The notes under the pieces were generated by a model that searched no databases, had not been told where the DNA came from, and saw only the letters and a list, made by a program, of their open reading frames with translations. The translations under genes were made by a program, and so were the position numbers. Below, one piece after another: positions 1-8,828 of a stretch of DNA of 64,000 nt. Source of the DNA: Lewinellaceae bacterium (lineage in GTDB: Bacteria > Bacteroidota > Bacteroidia > Chitinophagales > Saprospiraceae); NCBI GenBank assembly GCA_016713985.1, contig JADJOD010000023.1, positions 1-64,000 of the forward strand, in the 5' to 3' direction. Position 1 is the first letter of the stretch. Every line of letters begins with the position of its first letter.

Positions 1-3000
1 CAAACCCCGGTCGAGCAGCCCGTACACCACCGGCACCACGATCAGCGACAAAAACATGGACGAGTTCAAGCCGCCGATGATGGCCCAGGCGAGGCCGTTT
101 TTCCAGTCGGCGCCGGCGCCCTGGGCCAAAGCGATGGGCAACAGGCCGATCACCATGGCGATATTGGTCATAAATACGGGCCGGAAGCGAAGTTTGGTGG
201 ATTGCAGCAGCGCTTCGCGCAGGGGCATGCCGCGCTCGCGCAGGTGATTGGCAAAATCGACGACGAGGATGGCGTTTTTACCCACCAGCCCGACGAGCAT
301 CAGCAGGCCGAGTCCGGTAAACACCGTCAGGTTTTCGCTCGCCAGCGCCAGCGCCAGAAAAGCGCCGATGATGGACAGCGGGATGGAAAACAATACCACC
401 AGCGGGTACACCCAGTTGTCGTACAAGGCCACCATGATGAGGTACACCAGTACTAAGGAAGCCCACAAGGCGAAGCCGAGGGTGCCGATACCTTGTTCCT
501 GGCGTTTGAGATCGCCGCCGTATTTGATCTCGGTGCCCGGTGGAAGCGGCAAAACGTCGAGTTTGGCCTTGATATCACGGCTGACGGAGCCGTTGGGGCG
601 GCCGATCACCTGCGCGGTGAGCATGACCGAAGTGATCCGGTCGCGACGTTCGAGGCGGGTGGGCGCCGTGCTTTCACGCACTTCGGCAAATTGTTTGAGG
701 TACACGGTGTTGCCGAGCGGGTTGACAAAAGACAGGTTGCGGATGTCTTCGGCGCTGCGGCGGTCAAAAGCGTCGAGGGCGATGCGGATGGGGTATTCGT
801 AGTCGCCGTCGCGGTATTTGGCGTCGCTGTTGCCGCTGAAGGCCGTTTGCAGGGTAAGGCCCACCTGGGCCATGGCGAGGCCACAATCGGCCATCCGCTG
901 GCGATTGACCTCCACCCGCACTTCCGGGTTGCCACCCTGAACGGTCGGCGTGATCTCCACGCAGCCGGGCACCGTAGCCATCGTGTGTTCCACCCGCCGG
1001 GAAAGCGCCAGCAGGCTGTCGAGATCGGGGCCGTTGAGCATAATTTCAATCGGGGAAAAAGACAAACCCACAATATCGATCGGGGAAGCCGTGATTTTGG
1101 CGCCTGCGATGATTTCTTCGAGTTTCACCTTTGCTTTTCGGGCGTACACCACCGTGGGCACCTCCCGTTTTTCGCCGAATGGCGTCAAAAACACCTGAAT
1201 TTCGGCAACAAAAGGCGCATTGAGGCCAAATGATTTGTTGTTTGTGCCCACGGTGCTGAAGGTGCGCACCACGTCGGGTTGTTGCCGCAGCCAATCCTCC
1301 ACCTGTTTGGTGACGGCATTGGTTTGGGCGAGCGACGCGTCTTTCGGCAACTCGATGCCGATCAGGAATTCCCCACGTTCGCCAGTATCGAAAAATGCAT
1401 TTCCGATAAACCCTTTTGTCAGCAACAGAAACGAACCGAAAAACAAGCCGGTGGAAATCAGCAGGGTGGCGGTTTTGGTTTTCCAGTCGCGCAGGGCCCA
1501 ATCGAGGGCTGCTACAAAACCGTCGGACAACCATTCGAGAAAACGTTCGAAACGCAACACCACGCGGCCGGCTAAGTTTTTCCCCTCAAAACGGTATATT
1601 TTGGCAAAACGCGAAGTGAGCCAGGGCACCAGGGTAAAAGACACCAGCAGCGACATCAGGGTAGAGGTCAGCACCGTCATGCAAAACTGCCGCAACAGGT
1701 TGGGCACCAAGCCGACGGAAAGTACGATGGGCAAAAACACCACCACGTCCACCAGCGTGATGCTCACGGCGGTAAAACCGATTTCCGTGCGACCGTCGTA
1801 GGAAGCCTGCACGCGGTTTTTGCCCATTTCCAGGTGGCGGTAAATATTTTCAATGACCACAATGGCGTCGTCCACCAAAATGCCAATAGCAAGCGAAAGG
1901 CCCAGCAGCGACATGAGGTTGAGCGAATAGCCGATCAGTTTCATCATCACGAAGGTGCTGACGATGGAGGTCGGGATGGACACCAGCACGATGAGCGCGT
2001 TGCGCAGGCTGTGCAGAAAAAGCAACATCACCAAAGCGACGAGCAGCACGGCGATGAACAGGTCGTAGATCACGGCATCGGTGGCCGCTTTGGTGAAGGT
2101 GCTGCTGTTGGCCACCACCCGAAAGTGCAAGCCTTCAGCGGCATAGGTATTTTCGAGGATTTTGAGCCTCTGGAGCACTAAATTGGCCATGTCCACGGCG
2201 TTGGCGTCGCCCTGTTTGCGGATGACAAGCCCCATGGCGGGTTGGCCGTCGGTGCGGCAAACGACCTCCGGATCGCGCACGCCGTCCTGTACTTCGGCGA
2301 TATCTTTGATGTAAATGGAGGAACCGAAGCGGCTTTTGCCCACCACGAGGTTGCGGATATCGTCGAGAGAAAGAAATTTGCCGGCCAGCCGGATGCGCAA
2401 TTGCCCCTCCGAACCGGTCACTTTCCCGGTCGGAAAATCGAGGTTGGCGGCCTGCACGGCTTGTGAAACCTGTAACAGCGAAAGCCCGTATTGTTCGAGG
2501 CGGTCGCTGCTGATATTGATCTTGATTTCGCGCTCCTCCCCGCCGAGGATGCTCACCTGCGCCACACCCTTCAACTGGGCGATTTCGGGCACCACGCGAT
2601 TTTTCACCAGGTCGTAAAAAGCGGCGCCGGTGAGGTTGCCGGCCACGGCTAAACGCACGACCGGCAGTTCGTCGAGTGCAAATTTGTTGATAACGGGGGT
2701 GCGCACCTCCTTGGGAAAGTTCGTCTGAATCTGATTGATCTTCCGCTGCATTTCCTGCACCGACTTGTCGATGTCAGCGTCCTGATCGAGTTCGACGCTG
2801 ATGAAGGACGAGTTTTCCTGCGATCCCACCTGAATTTGTTCGATGCCTTCCAGCGAAGAAATGGCGTCTTCGATGGGTTTGCTCACCGTGTTTTCCACCT
2901 CCAACGGCGAAGCGCCCGGGTAAATGGTGATGATCGTCACCACGGGGGGGCTGAATTTCGGCACCATTTCGATGGGCAGACTGAAATAACTCGCCACACC

Positions 3001-3072
3001 CATAAAGGTCAGCACGGCAAAAACCACGATGATCAGGGAAGGGCGGCGGATGGAAATGGCGGTGATGTTCAC
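1..3072 (-). CDS. RND (HAE1/AcrB-type) efflux transporter permease, 3' end outside window
   Basis: Inner-membrane proton-driven RND pump subunit of a tripartite efflux system. 1024 codons are readable and the frame is open to the window edge. The translation begins MNITAISIRRPSLIIVVF and passes the GxxP-type porter region. It contains LVDDAIVVIEN near residues 400-402, where the paired Asp of the transmembrane proton relay lie, and ends at TM12 (IVVPVVYGLLDRGL), so only a short C-terminal tail is missing. The GTG at 3072 is chosen because a TAA lies 14 codons upstream and NIxxxSIxRP is the usual family N-terminus. The adaptor and outer-membrane partner genes are not visible and may lie to the left. 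Substrate (drug, bile-like compound or metal) cannot be told; the metal-specific CusA signature was not seen. Confidence 0.93.
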   Translation of the reverse strand, partial: MNITAISIRRPSLIIVVFAVLTFMGVASYFSLPIEMVPKFSPPVVTIITIYPGASPLEVENTVSKPIEDAISSLEGIEQIQVGSQENSSFISVELDQDADIDKSVQEMQRKINQIQTNFPKEVRTPVINKFALDELPVVRLAVAGNLTGAAFYDLVKNRVVPEIAQLKGVAQVSILGGEEREIKINISSDRLEQYGLSLLQVSQAVQAANLDFPTGKVTGSEGQLRIRLAGKFLSLDDIRNLVVGKSRFGSSIYIKDIAEVQDGVRDPEVVCRTDGQPAMGLVIRKQGDANAVDMANLVLQRLKILENTYAAEGLHFRVVANSSTFTKAATDAVIYDLFIAVLLVALVMLLFLHSLRNALIVLVSIPTSIVSTFVMMKLIGYSLNLMSLLGLSLAIGILVDDAIVVIENIYRHLEMGKNRVQASYDGRTEIGFTAVSITLVDVVVFLPIVLSVGLVPNLLRQFCMTVLTSTLMSLLVSFTLVPWLTSRFAKIYRFEGKNLAGRVVLRFERFLEWLSDGFVAALDWALRDWKTKTATLLISTGLFFGSFLLLTKGFIGNAFFDTGERGEFLIGIELPKDASLAQTNAVTKQVEDWLRQQPDVVRTFSTVGTNNKSFGLNAPFVAEIQVFLTPFGEKREVPTVVYARKAKVKLEEIIAGAKITASPIDIVGLSFSPIEIMLNGPDLDSLLALSRRVEHTMATVPGCVEITPTVQGGNPEVRVEVNRQRMADCGLAMAQVGLTLQTAFSGNSDAKYRDGDYEYPIRIALDAFDRRSAEDIRNLSFVNPLGNTVYLKQFAEVRESTAPTRLERRDRITSVMLTAQVIGRPNGSVSRDIKAKLDVLPLPPGTEIKYGGDLKRQEQGIGTLGFALWASLVLVYLIMVALYDNWVYPLVVLFSIPLSIIGAFLALALASENLTVFTGLGLLMLVGLVGKNAILVVDFANHLRERGMPLREALLQSTKLRFRPVFMTNIAMVIGLLPIALAQGAGADWKNGLAWAIIGGLNSSMFLSLIVVPVVYGLLDRGL

Positions 3073-3416
3073 GATGCGGGTGGCTGACGATGTACCGTTT
3101 TAAAGGGCGAAGGTAAACAAGGTATACATCATCGCAACCAAGCAGATTAGACTGGCTGTATGATATGAAGTTGGCGCTTGACCTCAACCCTTTCGCAGAC
3201 GGGTTATACTCCATTCTGATCCGCATCGGGCAGGAACAGCCGGTGCGGACAATTTTTTGTCGTTCGGGCGGATAAAGAGTGAGAGAACTCGGCAAGGGTA
3301 ATCGGTAGTAAAAAATGCAGCGCAGAAAAAAGGATGAGCGCGTTAAAATTTAATTTTTCAATTTTATTCTTTATATTTGCAGAATATTTGCAAAAATAGA
3401 TTCTAAAATCAAGAAA
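3073..3416. other. Intergenic region between divergent RND and AAA ATPase genes
   Basis: No convincing gene. An open frame of about 170 codons on the minus strand overlaps the RND start and has no recognisable domain. The right end is AT-rich and carries the promoter listed at 3372-3379. Confidence 0.5.
3372..3379 (+). promoter_or_regulatory. -7 promoter element (TATATTTG) for the AAA ATPase/RloB pair
   Basis: Exact match to the Bacteroidota -7 consensus TAnnTTTG, 37 bp before the ATPase ATG. No clear TTG lies 20 bp upstream, so the -33 half is weak. Confidence 0.5.
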
Positions 3417-4715
3417 ATGATAGTTGAGTTCTCGGTTACAAATTTTGGCTCTATACGGGATACGCAGACGCTGAGTATGATCGCTGACCGCGACAATACA
3501 TTGTCGGATTATTATGTAGTGGAAACAGCGGGGCTGAAGTTGCTAAAATTAGCAATGATTTATGGGCCTAATGCTTCGGGCAAAACTATGGTCTTAAAAG
3601 CTCTTGACTGCCTACGAACTTTGGCAACTGCTCCCAAATCTCAAAAATCTGATATACTTGAGGTTTACCCATTCCAATTCAACGAGCAATTACGTCAATC
3701 GCCTACCCTTTTTAGATTGGCTTTTGTGCACAATGAAATTCGATACGATTACACTGTTGAAGTTGCAAATCGCTGCATTCTGCGTGAAAAAATGCTTTAT
3801 TTCCCTCGGGGCAAATCTTCCGAACTTTTTTCACGTAAAACAGATATTGAAAAACAGGTTGCTGAATTGCACGCCGGTAGTACCGCAAGTATTAGCAGTA
3901 AAGGACTTGCAATATTAGAGGGTAACACATTGTGGAATAATACCGTGTTGGGAGCCTTTGGAAAATCAAATGTGGACTGGCCGGAATTGATGGAGGTCCA
4001 ACAATGGTTTGCAGATACCTTGCAGATATTGATTACGCCAAGTATGAATATAACCGATTTCGCCGATAAAGTATTGGAAGCAACGCCGGAATATAAACCT
4101 ATGATGATCAATTTTCTGGAAAAAGCTGATGTACAAATTAGCGATATCAGGATTAAAAAAGATGAAAAAGATTTAGGGGAACATAAAATAACTGTAGACG
4201 ATGTAAAGGAAGATCAAAAAATAACCTTCCAAACTCAAAATCTAAAAATGAAGAGCCGATCCCTCTTTTTCACTCATGAGGTTGAAAATGCCGCCGGCGA
4301 GAAACATCATTTTGAACTGCCTTGGAACTTCGAATCAAAAGGTACATTACAATATTATGGACTGGCATCTATATTGGCTTTAATGATAAAAACCGATAAA
4401 ATCAATCTCATTGATGAGTTTGAAGCAAACCTTCATCCCGATCTGATGAAGCATTTTATCCTTACCTTTTTAGCCAACGCCAAACACTCTCAGTTGCTGC
4501 TTACCACACATAACGTCCATTTACTCCACGAAAAAGACATCCTGCGTAAAGACGCAATATGGTTCACCCAAAAACGCGGCGACGGCTCTACGGAACTTTA
4601 TTCATTGGCCGATTTTGATAGCAGCGTATTCAGAAAAAACGGTTCCGTTATCAACGCCTATAAAACGGGAAAACTCGGGGCATTGCCTCAAACGGGCAGT
4701 ATTTTTATACCATAA
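3417..4715 (+). CDS. AAA15-family (RloA/OLD-like, SMC-type) ATPase
   Basis: A 432-residue ABC/SMC-type ATPase of the COG1106 (RloA-like) group. The N-terminus MIVEFSVTNFGSI is typical of these proteins, followed by Walker A GPNASGKT (residues 50-57). The C-terminal half has the Walker B region LIDEFEANLHP and an H-switch in LLTTHNVHLL. The RloB gene begins 11 bp downstream on the same strand, so they form an operon. ATPase plus RloB pairs resemble phage-defence modules such as AbiL, and share the ATPase/Toprim logic of PARIS, in which the ATPase senses and the partner is the nuclease or toxin. That role is inference from family and neighbour. Codon use is AT-richer than in flanking genes, as expected for an acquired module. 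Confidence 0.85.
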   Translation: MIVEFSVTNFGSIRDTQTLSMIADRDNTLSDYYVVETAGLKLLKLAMIYGPNASGKTMVLKALDCLRTLATAPKSQKSDILEVYPFQFNEQLRQSPTLFRLAFVHNEIRYDYTVEVANRCILREKMLYFPRGKSSELFSRKTDIEKQVAELHAGSTASISSKGLAILEGNTLWNNTVLGAFGKSNVDWPELMEVQQWFADTLQILITPSMNITDFADKVLEATPEYKPMMINFLEKADVQISDIRIKKDEKDLGEHKITVDDVKEDQKITFQTQNLKMKSRSLFFTHEVENAAGEKHHFELPWNFESKGTLQYYGLASILALMIKTDKINLIDEFEANLHPDLMKHFILTFLANAKHSQLLLTTHNVHLLHEKDILRKDAIWFTQKRGDGSTELYSLADFDSSVFRKNGSVINAYKTGKLGALPQTGSIFIP

Positions 4716-4726
4716 ATGCCCGGGAT

Positions 4727-5336
4727 ATGCAAAGAAAAAGGTCAAATCGTACAGGTTTACAGACTGTTGCCATTTTAGGTGATGGAATGTGCGAACAAAT
4801 ATACTTCCGACAGATGCGTGATTCAGAAGGCATCCGTTATCATATAAAGCCGGAGTTACCAAATCGAGCAGGTAAAAGGCGGCGGTTTTCAGCGCGTGTT
4901 CGATAAGGCAGAGGAATTAAAAAAAGACTATGATCATGTTTTATGTTTGATAGATTTGGATGTTGTGTTTAGAGATAGACACCAAGAGGCCTATCAAAAA
5001 AAGAAAAAACGGATTCAAGGGTTTGGCATCAAGGTCATTGAATGTAATCCTTGTTTTGAGATGTGGTTTCTCCTTCATTTCCAACGTACTGGCAGATTGT
5101 TCAATGGTTGCTCACAGGTTGAGCGAACGCTCAGGCAAGAGACTGACCTGAATGATTATTCCAAGGAGCAGATTTATTTTGAACGAAAAAATCTTTACCA
5201 GGCACTTTATTCCCGCCTGTACGCCAAAGCCATACCAAATGCAGAATGGCTGGAGAAACAAAACGACGGTAATCAGGGCGAGTCCTTCCCCAAATGTGAG
5301 GTTTTCAAAGCAATCAATTTTCTCTTGCCGAAATAG
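4727..5336 (+). CDS. RloB-family protein (Toprim-like), interrupted by a +1 frameshift
   Basis: About 202 residues when one extra A is removed from the AAAA run at 4874-4877. The first part starts MQRKRSNRTGLQTVAI, with GDGMCEQIYF matching the RloB motif GEGxTExxYF (Asp replaces the usual Glu). It stops 59 codons in. The second part resumes with GGGFQRVFDKAEELKK and contains CLIDLDVVF, a DxD as in Toprim metal sites, then CNPCFEMWFLLHF, which is typical of the family. Partner of the ATPase 11 bp upstream. In related two-gene systems this member is thought to be the RNA/DNA-cleaving effector, but no activity can be read from sequence. As written the gene is broken. A sequencing error or true inactivation are both possible, and a programmed frameshift is less likely. 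Confidence 0.75.
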
Positions 5337-5481
5337 ATTTTTTAACCTTTGCTCCGTTGTTTGATCAAGATTTGCGTTCAAAACGCCTCAGCCTTTGCGT
5401 TGCTCTGCAAATATAAGCAATTGATAATCTGTTTTTTATAATTTTATAACGTATTTTTACGTCAAATAACTATAAAAATAG

Positions 5482-5512
5482 TTGCATAGCCAAAAAACGC
5501 GTTTTATCTTTG
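5482..5512 (+). promoter_or_regulatory. Bacteroidota promoter upstream of blaI-type gene
   Basis: TTG at 5482-5484, 20 bp spacer, TATCTTTG at 5505-5512. It matches the consensus TTG-N20-TAnnTTTG and lies 46 bp before the repressor ATG, so a start site near 5519 is predicted. Confidence 0.75.
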
Positions 5513-5558
5513 TACCATTCAACCTGAAAACGCCGGAAAATTATTCCTGCCACCAACC

Positions 5559-5912
5559 ATGCAAAAACTCACCAAAGCGGAAGAAGACGTCATGCACCTG
5601 ATCTGGGAGATCGGGCGTGGTACGGTAAGTGATCTTTTGGAAAAATTTGAAGGGGAAAAACCGCCGCACAGCACCGTTTCGAGTGTGGTGCGCATTTTGG
5701 AGAAAAAAGGGTTTGTCGGCCACAAAGCCTATGGCAAAACGCACGAATATTTTCCCCTGATCGGCAAGGAAGACTACGGCCGCCGTTCTTTGGGCGACGT
5801 GTTGCGCAATTATTTCGACGGCTCGGTATCGCGACTGGTTTCCCACCTGGCTGAAGAGGAACAATTGAGCGAACGCGAACTGGAAGAATTGCTCCGTATA
5901 CTCAATAAATAA
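5559..5912 (+). CDS. BlaI/MecI/CopY-family transcriptional repressor
   Basis: A 117-residue winged-helix repressor. It begins MQKLTKAEEDVMHLIWEIG and has the recognition region PPHSTVSSVVRILEKKGFV, both characteristic of Penicillinase_R proteins, followed by a short dimerisation helix. It is the first gene of an apparent operon that also encodes an M56 BlaR1-type sensor protease at 6808. In this family the protease inactivates the repressor on stimulus. No beta-lactamase gene is nearby, so the regulon here is more likely cell-envelope or TonB related. It probably also represses its own promoter at 5482-5512. Confidence 0.92.
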   Translation: MQKLTKAEEDVMHLIWEIGRGTVSDLLEKFEGEKPPHSTVSSVVRILEKKGFVGHKAYGKTHEYFPLIGKEDYGRRSLGDVLRNYFDGSVSRLVSHLAEEEQLSERELEELLRILNK

Positions 5913-5918
5913 TTGTTT

Positions 5919-6806
5919 ATGAGGACGTTATTTGCCACAAACCTGCTGTTTTTGCTGTTGACGCAATCCGTTTTCGCCCAACAGGTACCGGATACGGCTT
6001 TTCATTTTGTCATTCAAAAACCGGCATACCCATACGGCCAGGGCAGCACCATCGCCGTGGATGCAGCCCACAACAATTTTCATACGCTGGACAATCGCTA
6101 CGGCCCTTTCGGCAAGGTGCTGGGCGGCGACGGTTATCGCTTAGTTTCAAATGCCGCTCCGGTGACGGCTTCCGTGCTGGCCTCCTGCAAAATCTTTGTC
6201 ATTTCCAATCCGCTCGACAGCTCCAATCTCGGCGCCTGGCGGCTGCCTACCCCTTCCGCATTCAGTCCTTCGGAAATATCAGCCATCAACAACTGGGTCC
6301 GGGAAGGCGGACGGCTGCTGCTCATTGCGGATCACATGCCATTTGTCGGCGCTGCGCAGGCTCTTGCACAATCATTTGGTTTTGAATATATTAATTGTTT
6401 TGCGCTGGACAATCGCAACCGGAATCTGGAGCGATTTTACCGCAACAACCGCTCACTCGCCGACGATCAAATGACCCTTGGTGTGGATACCGTCGTCACG
6501 TTTACCGGAAGTGCGTTCAAAATCCCCAAAAACGCCGTTCCGATCCTGTCGTTGAACAATTACACCCTCAGTCTTCCTGAAGTCGCCTGGCAATTTGAAG
6601 AAAATACCCCGACGATGCCGGGTGAAGGTTATTACCAGGGCGCATACCTGACTTACGGAACGGGGAAAATAGTCGTCATGGGTGAAGCCGCCATGTTTAC
6701 CGCCCAGTTGACCGGCCCCACCCGGTCGCCCGTTGGGCTGAATCGCCCCGAAGCCCGCCAAAACAACCAGCTGCTTTTGAACATCATTCACTGGCTCGAC
6801 CAATAA
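5919..6806 (+). CDS. Secreted DUF4350-like protein (GATase1-like fold)
   Basis: 295 residues with a signal peptide (MRTLFATNLLFLLLTQSVFA). The ATG at 5919 is preferred over the in-frame TTG at 5913, giving a 6-bp gap to the repressor stop. The middle reads INNWVREGGRLLLIADHMPF, the glutamine-amidotransferase-like core of DUF4350-type proteins, and GTGKIVVMGEAAMFTAQL lies near the end. These domains usually lack a catalytic triad and may bind a ligand or partner. It sits between the repressor and the M56 protease, with 1 bp to the protease ATG, so the three are co-translated. A role as a periplasmic modulator of the sensor is inference only. Confidence 0.7.
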   Translation: MRTLFATNLLFLLLTQSVFAQQVPDTAFHFVIQKPAYPYGQGSTIAVDAAHNNFHTLDNRYGPFGKVLGGDGYRLVSNAAPVTASVLASCKIFVISNPLDSSNLGAWRLPTPSAFSPSEISAINNWVREGGRLLLIADHMPFVGAAQALAQSFGFEYINCFALDNRNRNLERFYRNNRSLADDQMTLGVDTVVTFTGSAFKIPKNAVPILSLNNYTLSLPEVAWQFEENTPTMPGEGYYQGAYLTYGTGKIVVMGEAAMFTAQLTGPTRSPVGLNRPEARQNNQLLLNIIHWLDQ

Positions 6807-6807
6807 C

Positions 6808-8052
6808 ATGACCCTCTTTTTGCTCAAACTGACCCTCGCCTGGGGCTTGTTTGCCCTGTTGTATACGCTGCTGTTGCGCAGGGAGACCTTTTTCCGGGCC
6901 AATCGTTTTTACCTGCTTTGCGCGGTCGCAGCGGGTATCGCGTTTGCCCTGCCGGGAGCGTGGTTTTTCAAAACCGGCGCGGATTCCGGCCTGGCCGCGG
7001 CTTTGCCCATCGTGACGGTGGGTTTGAGCCAGGCGGAAGTCATGGCGGCACAGTGGAATTGGCCGGATTTCCTGTGGGTATTGTACGGCGCTGGCGCCAC
7101 AATGGCCCTGTTGCGCATGTTATGGGGCTTGTTGCGCCTGGCAACCATGATTTCCCGTGGCCAAAAAGAACGTTTGTCCGACGCTTGTATCCTGGTACGC
7201 AGTTCGGGCGCCCGGGTTCCTTTTTCGTTTTTTTACTGGGTGTTTGTGCCGGAAAAAACCTCTGCGGAGAGTGCGGAGAATATATCAGACGCCATGCTTG
7301 CCCACGAGCGCGCCCACGCGCGCGGGTGGCACAGTGCCGACGTATTGCTGATGGAATTGTTGTGCATCATTTTTTGGTTTCACCCGCTGGCGCACTGGTA
7401 CCGGCGCGCATTGCGCACCGTGCACGAGTACCTCGCCGACGCCGACGCATCGAGCCGGACCGACAAAAAACAATACGGCCTGTTGTTGATCCGGCAGGTG
7501 CAACCCGGATTGTCTTTTGCGTTGGTGAATCATTTTTTTCAATCGCCGGTCAAACAACGCATTATCATGTTAATGCAACATACATCGCCGGTATCCCGGA
7601 TTTGGAAATACGGGCTGGTGGCGCCGCTTTTTTGCTTTTTGCTGTTGCTGAAATACCAGGCGCCTGCACAACCGGCGAACGAAGCGCAGGTACCAAAAGA
7701 AAACAAGGTGTACACCCTGAAGGACATCGACCAACTGCCCCGGTATCCCGGCGGCGAGGTAGCCCTGATAAAATTTCTGTCGGAAAACATCCGCTACCCC
7801 GAAGCGGCCAGGCGTGATTCGGCGCAGGGTATGGTCGTTGTACTTTTTACGATCGATAAAACGGGCGTTGTAACGGATGTTGGCCTGCCTTCCGGGAAAA
7901 ACCAGGCGCTTCAGGAAGCAGGATGGCGGCAGGATTTTATGGATGAAGCCGTACGTGTTGTAAAACGTATGCCGAAGTGGGAGCCCGCCCGGGCAAAAAA
8001 CCAGGCTGTTGATATCCGGTATACGCTGCCGGTCCGGTTCAGGCTTCAATAA
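6808..8052 (+). CDS. BlaR1-type M56 metallopeptidase fused to a TonB C-terminal domain
   Basis: 414 residues. The N-terminal part has four probable membrane helices (near 1-17, 35-52, about 88-112 and about 275-290). The zinc site HERAH is at residues 166-170, followed by FWFHPLAHWYRRALRTVHEY and LADADA, the second metal ligand region. After the last helix comes a TonB_C domain (RYPEAARR...GMVVVLFTIDKTG...MPKWEPAR). This fusion is common in Bacteroidota. The protease half would cleave the BlaI-type repressor or a membrane substrate, while the TonB-C half could contact TonB-box partners or sense the envelope. It is the third gene of the operon starting at 5559, and the next gene repeats the TonB-C domain alone. 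Confidence 0.92.
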   Translation: MTLFLLKLTLAWGLFALLYTLLLRRETFFRANRFYLLCAVAAGIAFALPGAWFFKTGADSGLAAALPIVTVGLSQAEVMAAQWNWPDFLWVLYGAGATMALLRMLWGLLRLATMISRGQKERLSDACILVRSSGARVPFSFFYWVFVPEKTSAESAENISDAMLAHERAHARGWHSADVLLMELLCIIFWFHPLAHWYRRALRTVHEYLADADASSRTDKKQYGLLLIRQVQPGLSFALVNHFFQSPVKQRIIMLMQHTSPVSRIWKYGLVAPLFCFLLLLKYQAPAQPANEAQVPKENKVYTLKDIDQLPRYPGGEVALIKFLSENIRYPEAARRDSAQGMVVVLFTIDKTGVVTDVGLPSGKNQALQEAGWRQDFMDEAVRVVKRMPKWEPARAKNQAVDIRYTLPVRFRLQ

Positions 8053-8164
8053 ACCCTTTGCGGTCCCTTTATTTTACCCCGGCCGGCGCTCATGCGACCG
8101 GAAAGGGCGTGTTGTGGTCAAATCGATTTTTCAAATAATTTTCTCACAATCAAACAGTTAAGCA

Positions 8165-8563
8165 ATGAAAAACAAATTTTATCCGCTGCTGCTCGGTGCA
8201 GCCTTCCTGTTCTTCGCAACCCTCCCGCTTTCCGCGCAAAAAAGCGACGCGCCGCCGGAAAAAATGCCCGAATATCCCGGTGGCATGACCGCCCTGGTGC
8301 AATACCTCACCGATAACATCCGGTACCCGGAAGCAGCCAAAAAAGAAAATGCGGAGGGCATGATCGTCGTCAAGTTTACCGTGGGAAAAGACGGCGCCTT
8401 GTCGGATATCAGCACCGTAAACAAAGGGGAAACCCAACGGGCAGACCTGGTGATGGAAGCGATCCGGGTGGTAAAAGCAATGCCGAAGTGGACGCCCGCA
8501 CAGGACAAGGGCAAGGCGGTTCCATGCGAAATGGCCCTGCCGATCAAGTTTAAGTTGAGTTGA
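8165..8563 (+). CDS. Periplasmic TonB C-terminal domain protein
   Basis: 132 residues with a signal peptide ending near LSAQ. The rest is one TonB_C domain (MPEYPGGMTALVQYLTDNI, RYPEAAKKENAEGMIVVKF, MPKWTPAQDKGK). It is clearly paralogous to the C-terminal third of the preceding M56 protein: PGG, IRYPEAA, GMxVV and MPKWxPA are shared, so a domain-level duplication is likely. There is no membrane anchor and no proline-rich linker, so it cannot act as a normal energy-transducing TonB; an accessory or decoy role is inference. It follows the M56 gene by 112 bp without an obvious promoter and ends before a cluster of hairpins. Confidence 0.85.
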   Translation: MKNKFYPLLLGAAFLFFATLPLSAQKSDAPPEKMPEYPGGMTALVQYLTDNIRYPEAAKKENAEGMIVVKFTVGKDGALSDISTVNKGETQRADLVMEAIRVVKAMPKWTPAQDKGKAVPCEMALPIKFKLS

Positions 8564-8575
8564 CGGTTTTTTTGG

Positions 8576-8809
8576 GACAGGATTTACAGGATCTACAGGT
8601 TTTTATTTTCGACGGCTTCAACCTGTAAATCCTGTCTGAATGAAAAAAATTTTTTGGGACAGGATTTACAGGATCTACAGGTTTTTATTTTCGCCGGCTT
8701 CAACCTCTAAATCATGTAAATCCTGTCTGAATGAAAAAAATTTTTGGGGACAGGATTTACAGGTTTTTATTTTCGCCGGCCTCAACCTGTAAATCATGTA
8801 AATCCTGTC
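8576..8809. repeat. Three tandem GACAGGATTTAC hairpins between convergent genes
   Basis: Three successive imperfect hairpins (8576-8636, 8658-8727, 8749-8809) share arms GACAGGATTTAC and GTAAATCCTGTC around a loop containing TTTTTATTTTCG. Each is flanked by A- or T-runs (TTTTTTGGGAC on the left, GAATGAAAAAAA on the right), so each can terminate transcription from either side. They separate the TonB-C gene from prfA, which converge here. The copies differ by 9-bp insertions (ATCTACAGG, ATGTAAATC), suggesting slippage or local duplication. A related single pair lies at 20139-20255. Confidence 0.8.
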
Positions 8810-8828
8810 TGAATGAAAAAAACCTGTC

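Noticed and set aside
493..1233. 246-codon plus-strand frame
   Set aside because: Antisense shadow of the RND permease, which shows full family conservation on the other strand.
4874..4877. Programmed +1 frameshift in the RloB gene
   Set aside because: No slippery heptamer or stimulatory structure was seen and many other genes in the window have similar homopolymer indels; an error or mutation is simpler.
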